Positions 29,525 through 39,463 of a stretch of 64,000 nt of DNA are shown here, piece after piece. The stretch is from Paucisalibacillus algeriensis (GTDB taxonomy: Bacteria; Bacillota; Bacilli; Bacillales; Amphibacillaceae), in assembly GCF_000577245.1 (NCBI RefSeq), contig NZ_CBYO010000014.1, forward strand, positions 310,001-374,000, read 5' to 3'. The notes below the pieces were generated by a model. It had not been told where the DNA came from, ran no database searches, and saw nothing but the letters and a program-made list of their open reading frames with translations. Both the position numbers and the translations under genes were made by a program. How positions within the stretch are numbered: the stretch's first letter is position 1; each line of letters opens with the position of its first letter.

Positions 29525-30517
29525 TTAATTTTTCACAGGTATATATAGTAATTGCCCTTCTCTTAAGTCATCATCATCTTCTAAGCTATTATGATTACGA
29601 ATGTGTAATGTTGAGGTTTCGTACTTTTCCGCTATCGTTTCTAATGTATCTTTGTTCTGTACAATGCAAAATCGGACCTTTGCAAATTCTTCCTCATCAC
29701 TTCGGAACATATCTGCAAGATACGTCAGGTCTGCTTTTTCTGTCCTAGATTCATAGCTCTCATCGATGCTAGGTGATTCAGCATCTAAGAAGGATGATGA
29801 TGATTCTTCCTCTACCTCTTCTACAACCTCAGGCTCTTTGTTCTTTTGGAAGAATTCATCAAAAGTTTGCGTCTTTTGCATAAATTTCCAACGGTCACTA
29901 TCGTCCTCTTCTTCTTGGACTTCTAATGTTGGTAGTTGTTCTGGTGAATCTTCTATGTAACTGGAAGATTCGAGTTCTTGTTTAACTTCAAACTCAAAAT
30001 GATCGTCTGTATCTCTTGCCATTAAACTCAATTCTTCATTCTCGATACTCTCAGATTCTTCCTCATCTAATTCTTCGGCATGGCTATTGATACCATGAAT
30101 TTCAATGGTGGATCGTAAGTATAGATGATCTGACTCTGGTAGTTCATAATCAAATTCAGAAATCATCACCGTGACATCATCTAAATTTTCCACGCGATAG
30201 GATGGTACAGTTATTTCCACTGGGAAGCGATGCATAAATTCGGCTCCTCCAAACTGCGTATCTGTAACCCTCTCCATATAACGTTTTGAATCATATCCTT
30301 CTAAGTATGACTCGTCATCTTCACTTCCTAAATGTTGAGTTTTTTGATAAGAACCATGTAATTCAACTACCCCTCTAATGGAAATATAATCAGAAAACTC
30401 TTGTATTGAAATCTCAGGTTCTAGGGAAATCCCCATAATTTCAGCGACTTCTTGGCCTTTTTCAAAATAAAGCGATTCATTTAGCTCAAAACGAAATACT
30501 GAATTTTCGTTTACCAA
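29525..30517 (-). CDS. spoVID: Stage VI sporulation protein D (SpoVID)
   Basis: Morphogenetic protein needed for the coat to encase the forespore; it recruits SafA and other coat proteins. From the TTG at 30517 (GGGAGG 7 nt upstream) it has 330 residues; an open extension to 30544 lacks an SD. Seen: a conserved N-terminal domain (FRFELNESLYFEKGQEVAEIMGISLEPEISI) of about 130 residues, a very acidic Ser/Glu-rich middle (about 145-265), and a C-terminal LysM domain (about 283-330) ending LLYIPVKN. A sigma-E type promoter lies at 30570-30598. Confidence 0.93.
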   Translation of the reverse strand: MVNENSVFRFELNESLYFEKGQEVAEIMGISLEPEISIQEFSDYISIRGVVELHGSYQKTQHLGSEDDESYLEGYDSKRYMERVTDTQFGGAEFMHRFPVEITVPSYRVENLDDVTVMISEFDYELPESDHLYLRSTIEIHGINSHAEELDEEESESIENEELSLMARDTDDHFEFEVKQELESSSYIEDSPEQLPTLEVQEEEDDSDRWKFMQKTQTFDEFFQKNKEPEVVEEVEEESSSSFLDAESPSIDESYESRTEKADLTYLADMFRSDEEEFAKVRFCIVQNKDTLETIAEKYETSTLHIRNHNSLEDDDDLREGQLLYIPVKN

Positions 30518-30569
30518 GTTGTTTCCTCCCTTCAAAACATGCATGCGATATGCTCTTAGCTACTAATTA

Positions 30570-30598
30570 TCTATATGAGCCAAGACCCTAGGATATGC
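30570..30598 (-). promoter_or_regulatory. Probable sigma-E promoter of spoVID
   Basis: On the minus strand GCATATC (30592-30598) and CATATAGA (30570-30577) are 14 nt apart. The -35 fits the sigma-E consensus well and the -10 keeps CATA. Confidence 0.55.
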
Positions 30599-30701
30599 TA
30601 AGTAAGGGAAATCTCTTTTTAAATTACAGACCTTAGACTAACATTTGCCAAGCCCGCAACGGAAATATAAATATATATCTCTATAAGATAAAATATAAAA
30701 T

Positions 30702-30744
30702 AAAGAAGGCTATTTTGAGAAAGTTCTCAAATTTAGCCTTCTTT
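30702..30744 (-). terminator. Terminator of the hem operon
   Basis: On the minus strand AAAGAAGGCTAAATTTGAGAA pairs almost fully with TTCTCAAAATAGCCTTCTTT and is followed by an AT-rich tail. It lies just after hemL. Confidence 0.75.
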
Positions 30745-30762
30745 CTAAATCATTATTCTACT

Positions 30763-32049
30763 TTACTTAAATGTTGAAAATGCTTTTCTTGCTGCTTGGA
30801 TTGTTTTTTCGATGTCTTCCTCTGTATGTTTGGTTGATAGGAATAACCCTTCGAATTGTGATGGAGGTAAGAAGACACCTTCTTCAATCATTGTTCGGTA
30901 ATATTGGTTGAAATATTCCAGATTTGATCTTGAGGCCGTCTCAAAACTAGTAACGGGCTCTTCAGCGAAGAAAATTCCTACCATAGATCCAGCACGGTTA
31001 ATTTGTAGTGGAACGTTGTAGTCTTCTGCTGCTTTTGTATAGCCCTCTACTAATTGATCCACTCTTTTATTCATCTGTTCATAGGATTCCTTCGTTAGTG
31101 CATCTAATGTCTCATACCCCGCTGTCATTGCTAAAGGATTACCAGATAAGGTTCCAGCCTGATAAATCGGTCCCGCTGGGGCGACTTGCTGCATGATTTC
31201 TCGTTTTCCACCATATGCTCCAACTGGTAATCCTCCACCAATTACTTTACCAAGACAAGTTAAATCTGGTATTACCTCATAATAACCCTGTGCACACTGA
31301 TAATCAACACGGAATCCTGTCATAACTTCATCAAATATTAATAATGAACCATGGTCTTCCGTTATTTTTCTTAAGAATTGTAAGAAGTCATTTACTGGTG
31401 GTACAACACCCATATTACCACAGACTGGCTCAGCAATTACTGCTGCAATGTTATCGCCGTACTTCTCAAAAGCAGTCCGCACTCCCTCTTGGTCATTATA
31501 TGCCACTGTAATCGTATTTTGAGCAATTGACTTCGGTACTCCTGGGCTATCTGGTAGTCCAAGTGTTGCAACTCCAGAACCCGCTTTGATTAATAGAGAA
31601 TCTCCATGACCATGGTAGCTTCCCTCAAATTTTAAGATTAAGTCTCTGCCAGTAAACCCTCGCGCTAATCTTAAAGCACTCATGGTAGCCTCAGTACCGG
31701 AATTAACCATACGAACAACTTCAATAGACGGTACTCGTTCAATAACTAATTTAGCTAATTTATTTTCTAATAGAGTAGAAGCACCAAAGCTTGTTCCATT
31801 TTCAATTACCTCGTGTAACTTACCGACAACTCTCTCATCAGCATGTCCTAAAATAAGTGGTCCCCAACTCAAAACATAATCGATATATTCATTCCCATCG
31901 ATATCTATTATTTTAGAGCCTTTTCCACTTTCCATAAAAATTGGATCCATACCAACTGATTTAAATGCTCGAACTGGTGAGTTAACACCACCAGGCATTA
32001 AATCTACGGCTTCCTTGTATGCTTCAATTGATTGATTAAATTGCTTCAT
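30763..32049 (-). CDS. hemL: Glutamate-1-semialdehyde 2,1-aminomutase
   Basis: PLP enzyme forming 5-aminolevulinate from glutamate-1-semialdehyde, the second step of C5-pathway heme synthesis. The 428 residues carry [12 protein letters not shown] at the N-terminus, the phosphate-binding [15 protein letters not shown], the Asp of [12 protein letters not shown] and the PLP lysine in [15 protein letters not shown] (Lys268). Last gene of hemAXCDBL, 12 nt after hemB. Confidence 0.98.
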   Translation of the reverse strand: MKQFNQSIEAYKEAVDLMPGGVNSPVRAFKSVGMDPIFMESGKGSKIIDIDGNEYIDYVLSWGPLILGHADERVVGKLHEVIENGTSFGASTLLENKLAKLVIERVPSIEVVRMVNSGTEATMSALRLARGFTGRDLILKFEGSYHGHGDSLLIKAGSGVATLGLPDSPGVPKSIAQNTITVAYNDQEGVRTAFEKYGDNIAAVIAEPVCGNMGVVPPVNDFLQFLRKITEDHGSLLIFDEVMTGFRVDYQCAQGYYEVIPDLTCLGKVIGGGLPVGAYGGKREIMQQVAPAGPIYQAGTLSGNPLAMTAGYETLDALTKESYEQMNKRVDQLVEGYTKAAEDYNVPLQINRAGSMVGIFFAEEPVTSFETASRSNLEYFNQYYRTMIEEGVFLPPSQFEGLFLSTKHTEEDIEKTIQAARKAFSTFK

Positions 32050-32061
32050 TTTTACACCTCA

Positions 32062-33048
32062 CTATTTAGCCTCTTTTAGCCAATTTGCAACATCTTTAGC
32101 AAAATACGAAATAATTAAATCGGCACCAGCACGTTTCATCGACGTTAGTTTCTCTAATACAAGTTCCTTTTCATTAATCCAACCATTTTGAGCTGCCGCT
32201 TTAACCATGGAGTATTCTCCACTTACATTGTAAGCAACAATTGGTAGATTAAAGTTATTTCGCACATCACGTACAATATCTAAATAAGACATTGCTGGTT
32301 TCACTATAAGAAAGTCTGCTCCTTCTTCTACGTCAGATTCAGCTTCCCTTAAAGCTTCTAAGCGATTCGCTGGGTCCATTTGATATGTTTTACGGTCACC
32401 AAATTGAGGTGTACTATCTGCAGCATCACGGAAAGGACCATAAAATGCAGAAGCATATTTTACAGCATATGACATGATTGGGATATTTGAAAATCCAGCT
32501 CCATCCAATGCCTCTCTAATTACTCGTACAAATCCATCCATCATATTTGATGGTGCAATAATATCAGCACCAGCTTCTGCTTGAGATACGGCAGTTTTTG
32601 CTAGTAATTTTAATGATTCGTCGTTATCGACATCTTGATTATGGATTACTCCACAGTGTCCATGCGAAGTATATTCACATAAACAAGTGTCTGCAACAAC
32701 TAAAATCTCTGGATATTTACTTTTAACTAGGCGAGTAGCTTCTTGAACGATACCGTGATTGTGATAAGCACCGGTACCGACTTCATCTTTGTCATTTGGA
32801 ACTCCAAACAAAATAATAGATTTGATACCTAAATCATCCACTTCTTTCACTTCATCGAGTAAAAGATCCATTGAAACTTGAAAAACGCCTGGCATAGATG
32901 GAACTTCCTTTTTAATATTGTTTCCTTCTACAACAAACATTGGATAGATAAAATCTTCTACTCTCAGATGATTTTCCTTTACCATTGCTCTCATAGAATA
33001 TGATGAACGTAATCGACGATGACGTTTAAAATTTGTATTTAATTCCAT
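32062..33048 (-). CDS. hemB: Delta-aminolevulinic acid dehydratase (porphobilinogen synthase)
   Basis: Condenses two 5-aminolevulinates to porphobilinogen. The 328 residues include the cysteine-rich metal site [14 protein letters not shown], and the two Schiff-base lysine regions [19 protein letters not shown] and [13 protein letters not shown]. Overlaps the hemD end by 10 nt within the hem operon. Confidence 0.98.
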   Translation of the reverse strand: MELNTNFKRHRRLRSSYSMRAMVKENHLRVEDFIYPMFVVEGNNIKKEVPSMPGVFQVSMDLLLDEVKEVDDLGIKSIILFGVPNDKDEVGTGAYHNHGIVQEATRLVKSKYPEILVVADTCLCEYTSHGHCGVIHNQDVDNDESLKLLAKTAVSQAEAGADIIAPSNMMDGFVRVIREALDGAGFSNIPIMSYAVKYASAFYGPFRDAADSTPQFGDRKTYQMDPANRLEALREAESDVEEGADFLIVKPAMSYLDIVRDVRNNFNLPIVAYNVSGEYSMVKAAAQNGWINEKELVLEKLTSMKRAGADLIISYFAKDVANWLKEAK

Positions 33049-33809
33049 GTTCTTCGATCCTCTCTCTTAGCAATATCGCACATAACTTGTACCATACCCT
33101 CTATTGTAAATATTTCTGATGAAATGACATTTTTGAATCCAAGTTGTCTCGCCCGGTCCTCGGTTGTTGTTCCAATACAAACAACTATTGTTGTATTCAA
33201 CATTTCACGATTTGAAAACTTAACAAATGCCTCAACTGTTGAGGGACTCGTAAAGGTAATAAAATCAAAATTACTTGTACCAAGCACATGCTGTAATCGC
33301 TCTTTCACTTCATCATTATAAATTGTTTTATAAACGATTAATGTATGATAGCGTATTCCCGCTTCCATTAACCCTTTTTCGATTACATCACGAGAGCGGC
33401 TCCCTTGAACTAATAATACTTGTCCTATGTCTTGAAAATTTTCAAGGAATTCCTTGACCATGGTCTCTCCATCATATTTAGAAGGGACTATTTCAGCTTG
33501 GTAACCATATTTGTTTAATATTTCCTCTGTTTTGTGACCAACTACAGCAAATTTTACTTGGGGTAAATTAATATTCTTATTCGTTAGTATTTCAAAAAAA
33601 CATTCTACTCCATTAACACTCGTAAAAAATATCCACTCAAATTCATTCAAATGAGGTATTTTTTCGAAATTATCATTCTCACATGCTATTTTCAATAATG
33701 GAACTTCTATTACACTGGCTCCATAATCTTGTAGCTGTTTTGAAAACGACTTAGCTTGGCTCGCTTCTCGTGTTACCAAAACTTCCTTCCCCGATAATGG
33801 AAGAGCCAT
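33039..33809 (-). CDS. hemD: Uroporphyrinogen-III synthase
   Basis: Closes and inverts ring D of hydroxymethylbilane. The 256-residue protein has the two-domain HemD plan with [18 protein letters not shown] at the start, [12 protein letters not shown] in the first domain and [18 protein letters not shown] plus [16 protein letters not shown] in the second. HemD sequences diverge strongly, but motif order and operon position are clear. Its start overlaps the hemC stop by 1 nt. Confidence 0.95.
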   Translation of the reverse strand: MALPLSGKEVLVTREASQAKSFSKQLQDYGASVIEVPLLKIACENDNFEKIPHLNEFEWIFFTSVNGVECFFEILTNKNINLPQVKFAVVGHKTEEILNKYGYQAEIVPSKYDGETMVKEFLENFQDIGQVLLVQGSRSRDVIEKGLMEAGIRYHTLIVYKTIYNDEVKERLQHVLGTSNFDFITFTSPSTVEAFVKFSNREMLNTTIVVCIGTTTEDRARQLGFKNVISSEIFTIEGMVQVMCDIAKREDRRTWN

Positions 33810-34738
33810 TACTTATCGAGCTCCTCTTTCACTTGCTCAATAATTTCTTTTGCTCCTTGTTGCAATAATTTTTCAGCAGCTTCTCTTCCCACTTGCTCTG
33901 GGTCTATTCCACGTACAACCTCATTTAGAATAGTTTTTCCATCAGGCGTACCGACTAGTGCATTTAAGACTACTTCATCATTCTCTAAATAGGCAAATCC
34001 ACCAATTGGGATCTGGCATCCACCCTCTAGTAGATTCAAAAATGTTCTTTCAGCAGTCACCGTTCTTACGGTGTAATCATGATTGATTTTTGAAAGAATA
34101 GAACGAATCTCATCATCTTCTTCACGGCATTCTATTGCTAATGCTCCTTGACCAACCGCAGGAACACACACTTCTGGATCCAAGTATTCCGTAATCAATT
34201 CTTCATTTAATCCAACACGCTTTAAACCAGAAACAGCAAGAATGATTGCATCATAATCTTCTTCTTTTAATTTACGAATTCTAGTCTCGATATTCCCGCG
34301 AATCCATTTAATTTCAATATCTGGTCTAGTAGCAAGTATTTGTGCAGCACGACGTAAGCTACTCGTTCCAACAATGGCCCCTTGCGGTAGATCCTTTAAC
34401 AACATATTGTTCTTGGATATTAAGCCATCTCGGTGATCTTCTCGAACTGGTATAGAAGAAATAACTAATCCCTCAGGTAATACAGCTGGCATATCTTTCA
34501 TACTATGAACAGCGAAATCAATTTCTTTATCATATAGAGCTTTTTCAATTTCTTTTACAAATAAGCCCTTTCCACCAACTTTAGATAGTGTTACATCAAG
34601 GATACGGTCTCCTTTTGTCATTATCTTTCTAACTTCAATTTCATTTTCTACTCCAGCTTTTTTTAATTCATTTATAACCCAATTTGTTTGAGTTAATGCA
34701 AGATTACTTTGCCTAGAACCAACAATAATTTTTCGCAA
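33809..34738 (-). CDS. hemC: Hydroxymethylbilane synthase (porphobilinogen deaminase)
   Basis: Polymerises four porphobilinogens on a dipyrromethane cofactor. The 309 residues begin [15 protein letters not shown] and contain [22 protein letters not shown] and the cofactor-binding Cys in [12 protein letters not shown] (about residue 242). It is 15 nt after hemX. Confidence 0.98.
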   Translation of the reverse strand: MRKIIVGSRQSNLALTQTNWVINELKKAGVENEIEVRKIMTKGDRILDVTLSKVGGKGLFVKEIEKALYDKEIDFAVHSMKDMPAVLPEGLVISSIPVREDHRDGLISKNNMLLKDLPQGAIVGTSSLRRAAQILATRPDIEIKWIRGNIETRIRKLKEEDYDAIILAVSGLKRVGLNEELITEYLDPEVCVPAVGQGALAIECREEDDEIRSILSKINHDYTVRTVTAERTFLNLLEGGCQIPIGGFAYLENDEVVLNALVGTPDGKTILNEVVRGIDPEQVGREAAEKLLQQGAKEIIEQVKEELDK

Positions 34739-34753
34739 TCTAATTCCTCCTAC

Positions 34754-35572
34754 TTAAATATGAAAGTTCGATAGTCTGGTAAATAAAAAGAAATTTATAA
34801 TTAATATTAGAAATGCATACGTATTATATCTTGCTAGTGTTTTGCCAGAAAATCTACGAACCATCCGTAATAGTAAATACACAGTATATACACATAAAAC
34901 TAGTATAGATCCTAATGTTTTTAAATCAAACCAATAAAATTCAACCTGTTCAGTATAGGCCCACACGAAGCCTAAAATTATGCCTATAAATAATAATGGA
35001 ACACCGATTGATATTGTTCGAAAGGTGAAGTGCTCTAGCCTATCTAAATCTCCCATTCGCCACATCCATTTTATCGCTTTTTTCTCTTTTAAGAAATGAT
35101 ATTGCACCATATACATTAACGATACAAGAAACGAAATTGTAAAAAAACCATATGATAAAATAGCCAAAGATATATGGGCGATTAGTATTTCATCCACAAG
35201 TTTAATTCCACTATTAACAATCTGTGTTTGTGCTACAAGGGATACATGCATTAGTAAGATAAAAAATCCAAATAAATTAATGAAAAAAACAATAAAATTC
35301 ATTTTAAAAAGTCGATTCATTATGATTGAAAACGTTACAAGTACCCAAGCATAGAAGTAAAGACTATCCGTTATTGTGGCAATAGGAAAACTTTTTTCAA
35401 TCAATACATGTTGAAATAAAAAAAAGGTTTGTAAGACCCAAACCATACAAAGTAACCAGAAGGCGAATTTTTTAGCCTTCCGGTTTTGCTGTACAAAATC
35501 AATAAAGAATCCAATTAAACTTAACATATAAATAAATAATATTCCCTCATAAAACCAACGAACATCAACCAT
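34754..35572 (-). CDS. hemX: HemX, CcsA-type membrane protein of the hem operon
   Basis: A 272-residue integral membrane protein with about eight hydrophobic segments and resemblance to the cytochrome c assembly protein family (HISLAILSYGFFTISFLVSLMYM and GFVWAYTEQVEFYWFDLKTLG). In B. subtilis HemX negatively affects the level of HemA. It lies 20 nt after hemA, as in Bacillus. Confidence 0.93.
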   Translation of the reverse strand: MVDVRWFYEGILFIYMLSLIGFFIDFVQQNRKAKKFAFWLLCMVWVLQTFFLFQHVLIEKSFPIATITDSLYFYAWVLVTFSIIMNRLFKMNFIVFFINLFGFFILLMHVSLVAQTQIVNSGIKLVDEILIAHISLAILSYGFFTISFLVSLMYMVQYHFLKEKKAIKWMWRMGDLDRLEHFTFRTISIGVPLLFIGIILGFVWAYTEQVEFYWFDLKTLGSILVLCVYTVYLLLRMVRRFSGKTLARYNTYAFLILIINFFLFTRLSNFHI

Positions 35573-35592
35573 ACTACAAATCCTTTACTTAT

Positions 35593-36957
35593 TTAATTCG
35601 TAGCGAGATTATTAATTAAAGGAATTTCGTTTTTTATTGATTGTAATATAATCTCATTTTTTTCTGCTTGTTTAGTGACTTCCTCTTTCACCTGTTCTTC
35701 AATACCAAAAATATCAATGAATAATTGCAATGCTTCTGCAGCATTATTAGAACCTGCTAGTTCTTTTGCTTGTGTAATAGGGTCTTTCAAAAGCTGGTTA
35801 ATAATACTTTTCGTGTGTTTACTGAGAACTTTTCTTTCTCGATCTGTTAAGTCCGGCATCTTTCTTTCAATACTCTTCATAGTTTCCGCTTGAATAGTAA
35901 GAGCTTTTTTTCTTAACGCTGAGATTACTGGCACGACACCCAATGTTTTTAGCCATTCCTTAAAGGTGATAATTTCTTTTTCGAGTAAAATTTCTATTTG
36001 TTCTGCAGCTTTTTTACGCGATTCTAAATTCTCATCAACAATATGTTGAAGATCATCGATATCATATAGAAATACATTGTCCATTTTACTGATAACAGGA
36101 TCTATATCTCTAGGCACAGCAATATCAACTAAGAACAGTGCTTTACCTTTACGGTATTTCTGAATGGATTGAAGCATTTCATTTGTAATGACATATTCCT
36201 TAGAGCCCGTAGAGCTAATCAAGATATCTGTATTGACTAACACTTGAGTAAGGTTATCAAGTTGTTCGGCCTTTGCATTAAATTGCTCTGCTAGATCCAT
36301 TGCTTTCTCTAATGTACGGTTTACAACGGTTATATTAGTTGCACCGGAACCTTGTAGATTCTTTGCTGCTAATTCACCCATTTTCCCAGCACCAAGAATA
36401 ACAACATGTTTATCTGCTAAAGTGCCAAAGACTTTCTTAGCAAGTTCAACTGCAGCATAACTTACAGAGACTGCATTCTCACCAATAGCTGTTTCTTTTT
36501 GAGCTCTTTTTGCAAATGTAATTGCCTGTTTAAACAGTTCATTAAAAACTGTTCCTGTTGCTTTAATTTCTTGTGAAGCTAGAAACGCATTTTTTACTTG
36601 ACCAAGTATTTGTGTTTCACCAAGAACCATAGAGTCTAGTCCTGAAGAAACTCTAAACAAATGCTCTAAAGCTCCATCATCTTCTGTAATTCGTAGAAAA
36701 GAAGAAAACTCTTCCTTATCCATACCAAACCAATCAGCAAGAAATTGCTTTATATAATAACGACCTGTATGTACTTGGTCGACTACAGCGTAGATTTCAG
36801 TTCGGTTACATGTTGAAACAATAACGTTTTCTAATACACTTTTACGTTCTTTCAATTCTCTCATGGCATCCTGAAGAGAGTTTTCTGAGAAAGTCAGTTT
36901 TTCTCTAATTTCAACAGGGGCTGTCTTATAATTTAAACCAACTTTTAATATATGCAC
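35593..36957 (-). CDS. hemA: Glutamyl-tRNA reductase
   Basis: First committed enzyme of C5 tetrapyrrole synthesis, reducing glutamyl-tRNA to glutamate-1-semialdehyde. The 454 residues show the nucleophile Cys50 in [11 protein letters not shown], the NADPH-binding [16 protein letters not shown], and a C-terminal dimerisation helix region. The start is GTG with GGAGGAGAGATAAG upstream. First gene of hemAXCDBL. A TATAAT lies about 70 nt upstream on the minus strand without a convincing -35. Confidence 0.98.
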   Translation of the reverse strand: MHILKVGLNYKTAPVEIREKLTFSENSLQDAMRELKERKSVLENVIVSTCNRTEIYAVVDQVHTGRYYIKQFLADWFGMDKEEFSSFLRITEDDGALEHLFRVSSGLDSMVLGETQILGQVKNAFLASQEIKATGTVFNELFKQAITFAKRAQKETAIGENAVSVSYAAVELAKKVFGTLADKHVVILGAGKMGELAAKNLQGSGATNITVVNRTLEKAMDLAEQFNAKAEQLDNLTQVLVNTDILISSTGSKEYVITNEMLQSIQKYRKGKALFLVDIAVPRDIDPVISKMDNVFLYDIDDLQHIVDENLESRKKAAEQIEILLEKEIITFKEWLKTLGVVPVISALRKKALTIQAETMKSIERKMPDLTDRERKVLSKHTKSIINQLLKDPITQAKELAGSNNAAEALQLFIDIFGIEEQVKEEVTKQAEKNEIILQSIKNEIPLINNLATN

Positions 36958-37183
36958 CTTATCTCTCCTCCAAAAGTTAAGCGGTTCAAATAGGTTTGAA
37001 CATAATAATGGTACTTTATATTATAACATAGTAATATCGTTTCATTTTCTGCTTTTGTGAACAGATTTCGAAACAATATGCTATCATATAGATAAATACA
37101 GATGTACTCTAACATACCAGAGTATTAGAATCAAGAAATCAACAATTACTATATGGAACTCTTAAGATATGCGAGGTGAAACA

Positions 37184-37663
37184 ATGAAAAACAAAAATGC
37201 ATTAACTGCTTATGTGTTAATCGGAATTGGTCTTTATTTTTTACTAAGACAATTAAAGCTTCCAATTTTTACAGACTTTTATTCTTGGCCTACAATCCTA
37301 ATTATTATTGGTCTTGCACTCTTAATCTATAGCTTTCAAACAAAAGATTATAATTCATTATTTAGTGGAACGCTTGTTTTCGGACTTGGGATCCATTTCC
37401 ATGGAATTAGACACTATAGTTTTTGGATTGACCATTGGGCTATGTATCCGTTGATAGTCGGAATTGCTTTTCTTGTACGATATGTCAAGACAAAACAAGG
37501 ATTATTGCCTGGACTTATTCTTCTGCTTATTTCTTGTATCTTTATCTTTTCTATTAATATTCCTTCGTGGTTTAATTGGATTCATGATGTGGTCAATTTC
37601 ATTGATGTTTATTGGCCAATAGTATTAGTTATAATTGGTATTTATCTTCTTAAAAAGAAATAA
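37184..37663 (+). CDS. LiaI/LiaF-like transmembrane region protein
   Basis: A 159-residue protein with six to eight hydrophobic segments built from repeated LiaI-LiaF-TM-like units, for example YVLIGIGLYFLLRQL, SWPTILIIIGLALLIYSF and YWPIVLVIIGIYLLKKK. The repeated W-P-x-I-L-I-I-I-G pattern is typical of this domain (DUF5668 type), which occurs in cell-envelope stress proteins. No liaRS or other stress genes are nearby, so a function cannot be assigned. The ATG at 37184 is chosen because GAGGTG lies 5 nt upstream; an ATG at 37169 is also in frame. Confidence 0.7.
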   Translation: MKNKNALTAYVLIGIGLYFLLRQLKLPIFTDFYSWPTILIIIGLALLIYSFQTKDYNSLFSGTLVFGLGIHFHGIRHYSFWIDHWAMYPLIVGIAFLVRYVKTKQGLLPGLILLLISCIFIFSINIPSWFNWIHDVVNFIDVYWPIVLVIIGIYLLKKK

Positions 37664-37757
37664 TTTGGCCCAGACATTACTAGATCGCAAAACGAGAAAG
37701 ACCTGCGATTACAAGATAAATATTGCTTCTAAAAGAGTAGAATCCTATTTCATTATT
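37664..37757. other. Start of intergenic gap before the repeat
   Basis: First part of the 351-nt gap between convergent genes. No gene is seen; the gap then holds a short inverted-repeat element (37758-37934) and the ABC operon terminator. Confidence 0.5.
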
Positions 37758-37934
37758 GATAGAATCTGTGCAGTAACTTGAAATTTATAGTTGAGAATCA
37801 TACCCGCTCCGGAAATACACTCCGCTTTCACTTCAAGTACAGGGGCGACATCTGTGCTGGAAGTAAAAGCGGAGTATTCTGCCGAAGTGGTAGTATAGTA
37901 CTGTCCATGAAATATTACCGTATAGTTTCTATCT
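37758..37934. repeat. Short inverted-repeat-bounded element (copy A)
   Basis: The ends TTGATAGAATCTGTGCAGTA (left) and ACCGTATAGTTTCTATC (right) are imperfect inverted copies of each other and match the ends of the larger element at 43794-44225. The core begins TACCCGCTCCGGAAATACAC and ends AAGCGGAGTATTCTGCCG. These correspond to opposite ends of the two units of the large element, so this looks like an internal deletion derivative. Confidence 0.7.
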
Positions 37935-37956
37935 AATTAGCAACAAAGTTTTGAAA

Positions 37957-38011
37957 AACAAACAAAGAGAAATCCGAACTAATTAAAGGAATAGTTCGGA
38001 TTTCTCTTTGT
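37957..38011 (-). terminator. Terminator of the amino-acid ABC operon
   Basis: A 19-bp near-perfect stem, CAAAGAGAAATCCGAACTA and its inverse, flanks a 9-nt loop. The minus strand continues TTTGTTTTTC. It starts 4 nt after the glnQ-like stop. Confidence 0.85.
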
Positions 38012-38014
38012 CAC

Positions 38015-38752
38015 TTATAATATAGAGCTTAAGAATTCTTTTGTTCGTTGTTCTTTCGGTTGATCGAATAATTCTTCAGGTCGTCCATATTCAACGATTT
38101 TTCCATCGTGCATATAAACTACCCAGTCTCCTACCTCACGAGCAAATCCCATTTCATGGGTTACAACTACCATTGTCATTCCCTCATCAGCCAATTCTTT
38201 CATGGTGTTTAATACTTCCCCAACTAACTCTGGATCAAGTGCTGAAGTTGGTTCATCAAATAACATAACTTCTGGCTTCATTGCAAGTGACCTCGCTATG
38301 GCAACTCTTTGCTTTTGTCCACCAGACAATGTTGATGGATAGACATGATATTTATCTGCCAGCCCTACCTTGTCTAACAATGCTTTGCCATCGTCGATTG
38401 CTTGTTTTTTGGGCGTTTTTTTCACTAAGATCGGTGCTTCAATAACATTTTCTAGCACCGTTTTATGTGGAAAAAGATTAAAATGTTGGAAGACCATACC
38501 AACTCGTTGACGAATTTCATTTAAATTATGTGTTTCTTTTTCAATTTGCTCACCTTCTAGAAATATTCTTCCTTCATCTTTAATTTCAAGGAAATTCAAG
38601 CAACGTAATAACGTACTCTTTCCGGAACCACTTGCACCAATAAGGACAACAACATTACTTTCTTCCACTTGCAAATCAACATTTCTTAATACGTGTAAAT
38701 CTCCAAAAGATTTGTTTAATTGCTCTACTTGCACCATTAATTTGTTAGCCAT
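38015..38752 (-). CDS. glnQ: Polar amino-acid ABC transporter ATP-binding protein (GlnQ family)
   Basis: Cytoplasmic ATPase of a polar amino-acid importer. The 245 residues show Walker [12 protein letters not shown]-loop [11 protein letters not shown], the signature [16 protein letters not shown], Walker [14 protein letters not shown] and switch His [12 protein letters not shown]. This pattern is typical of the GlnQ/HisP/ArtP group; glutamine versus arginine or cystine cannot be told from the ATPase. Last gene of a three-gene operon, 15 nt after the permease. Confidence 0.93.
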   Translation of the reverse strand: MANKLMVQVEQLNKSFGDLHVLRNVDLQVEESNVVVLIGASGSGKSTLLRCLNFLEIKDEGRIFLEGEQIEKETHNLNEIRQRVGMVFQHFNLFPHKTVLENVIEAPILVKKTPKKQAIDDGKALLDKVGLADKYHVYPSTLSGGQKQRVAIARSLAMKPEVMLFDEPTSALDPELVGEVLNTMKELADEGMTMVVVTHEMGFAREVGDWVVYMHDGKIVEYGRPEELFDQPKEQRTKEFLSSIL

Positions 38753-38767
38753 TCCTCTAATACCTCC

Positions 38768-39421
38768 TTAATCACTTTTCGCCAATCTTTTCTCTATCCT
38801 ATTCACAACAACAGACAGGACTAGCACTATAACTAAGTAATATACTGCCGCGATGGAATAGAAAGTTAGAAAATCAAATGAATTAGAGCCTAAAGAGCTT
38901 GAAACACCAAATAACTCTTGAGCTCCGATAAAGGATACAAGTGAAGAGTCTTTTATACCAATTATGAATTGATTTCCTAGTGAAGGAATGGCTCTGCGAA
39001 ATGCTTGAGGTAGAATAATTCTTCTCATGGTTTGAAGCTTAGTCATACCGAGAGATCTACCAGCTTCCATTTGCCCTTTAGCAATGGATTGTATGGACCC
39101 TCTGATTATTTCCGCAATATATGCACCACTATGAATAGCTAAACCTATTGCACCCGCCCAAAACGCATCAATCAATATAATTTCGGTAATCCCATAGTAT
39201 AGGACAAAAATCTGGACAATTAAGGGGGTACCCCTGATTAACCAAATATACCCATCAGCAATCCATTGTAATGGCTTGATACTGGAAATTTTTAAAATTG
39301 CAAAGAACAATCCAATTACAAATGCCATAATCAAGGAAGCCGCCGATAGATACAGTGTAATCTTTAGACCTTCCAAAAAAATTGGATAGCTTACCATAAA
39401 TACATCAAAAAAATGAGACAA
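38768..39421 (-). CDS. Polar amino-acid ABC transporter permease
   Basis: A 217-residue HisM/GlnP-type permease with five membrane segments. It has IWLIRGTPLIVQIFVLYYG near the N-terminal third and the EAA loop EAGRSLGMTKLQTMRRIILPQAFRRAIPSLGNQ, which contacts the ATPase. The start is TTG with AAGGAG upstream. A single permease gene suggests a homodimer. It sits between the binding protein and the ATPase. Confidence 0.92.
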   Translation of the reverse strand: MSHFFDVFMVSYPIFLEGLKITLYLSAASLIMAFVIGLFFAILKISSIKPLQWIADGYIWLIRGTPLIVQIFVLYYGITEIILIDAFWAGAIGLAIHSGAYIAEIIRGSIQSIAKGQMEAGRSLGMTKLQTMRRIILPQAFRRAIPSLGNQFIIGIKDSSLVSFIGAQELFGVSSSLGSNSFDFLTFYSIAAVYYLVIVLVLSVVVNRIEKRLAKSD

Positions 39422-39463
39422 CGTGTGACAACTCCTTACGATTTATACATGTTGATGAAGTAC

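Noticed and set aside
36970-37050. Possible PerR box upstream of hemA (TTATAATATAAAG)
   Set aside because: Only one half-site resembles TTATAAT; the second half does not match, so no operator is claimed.
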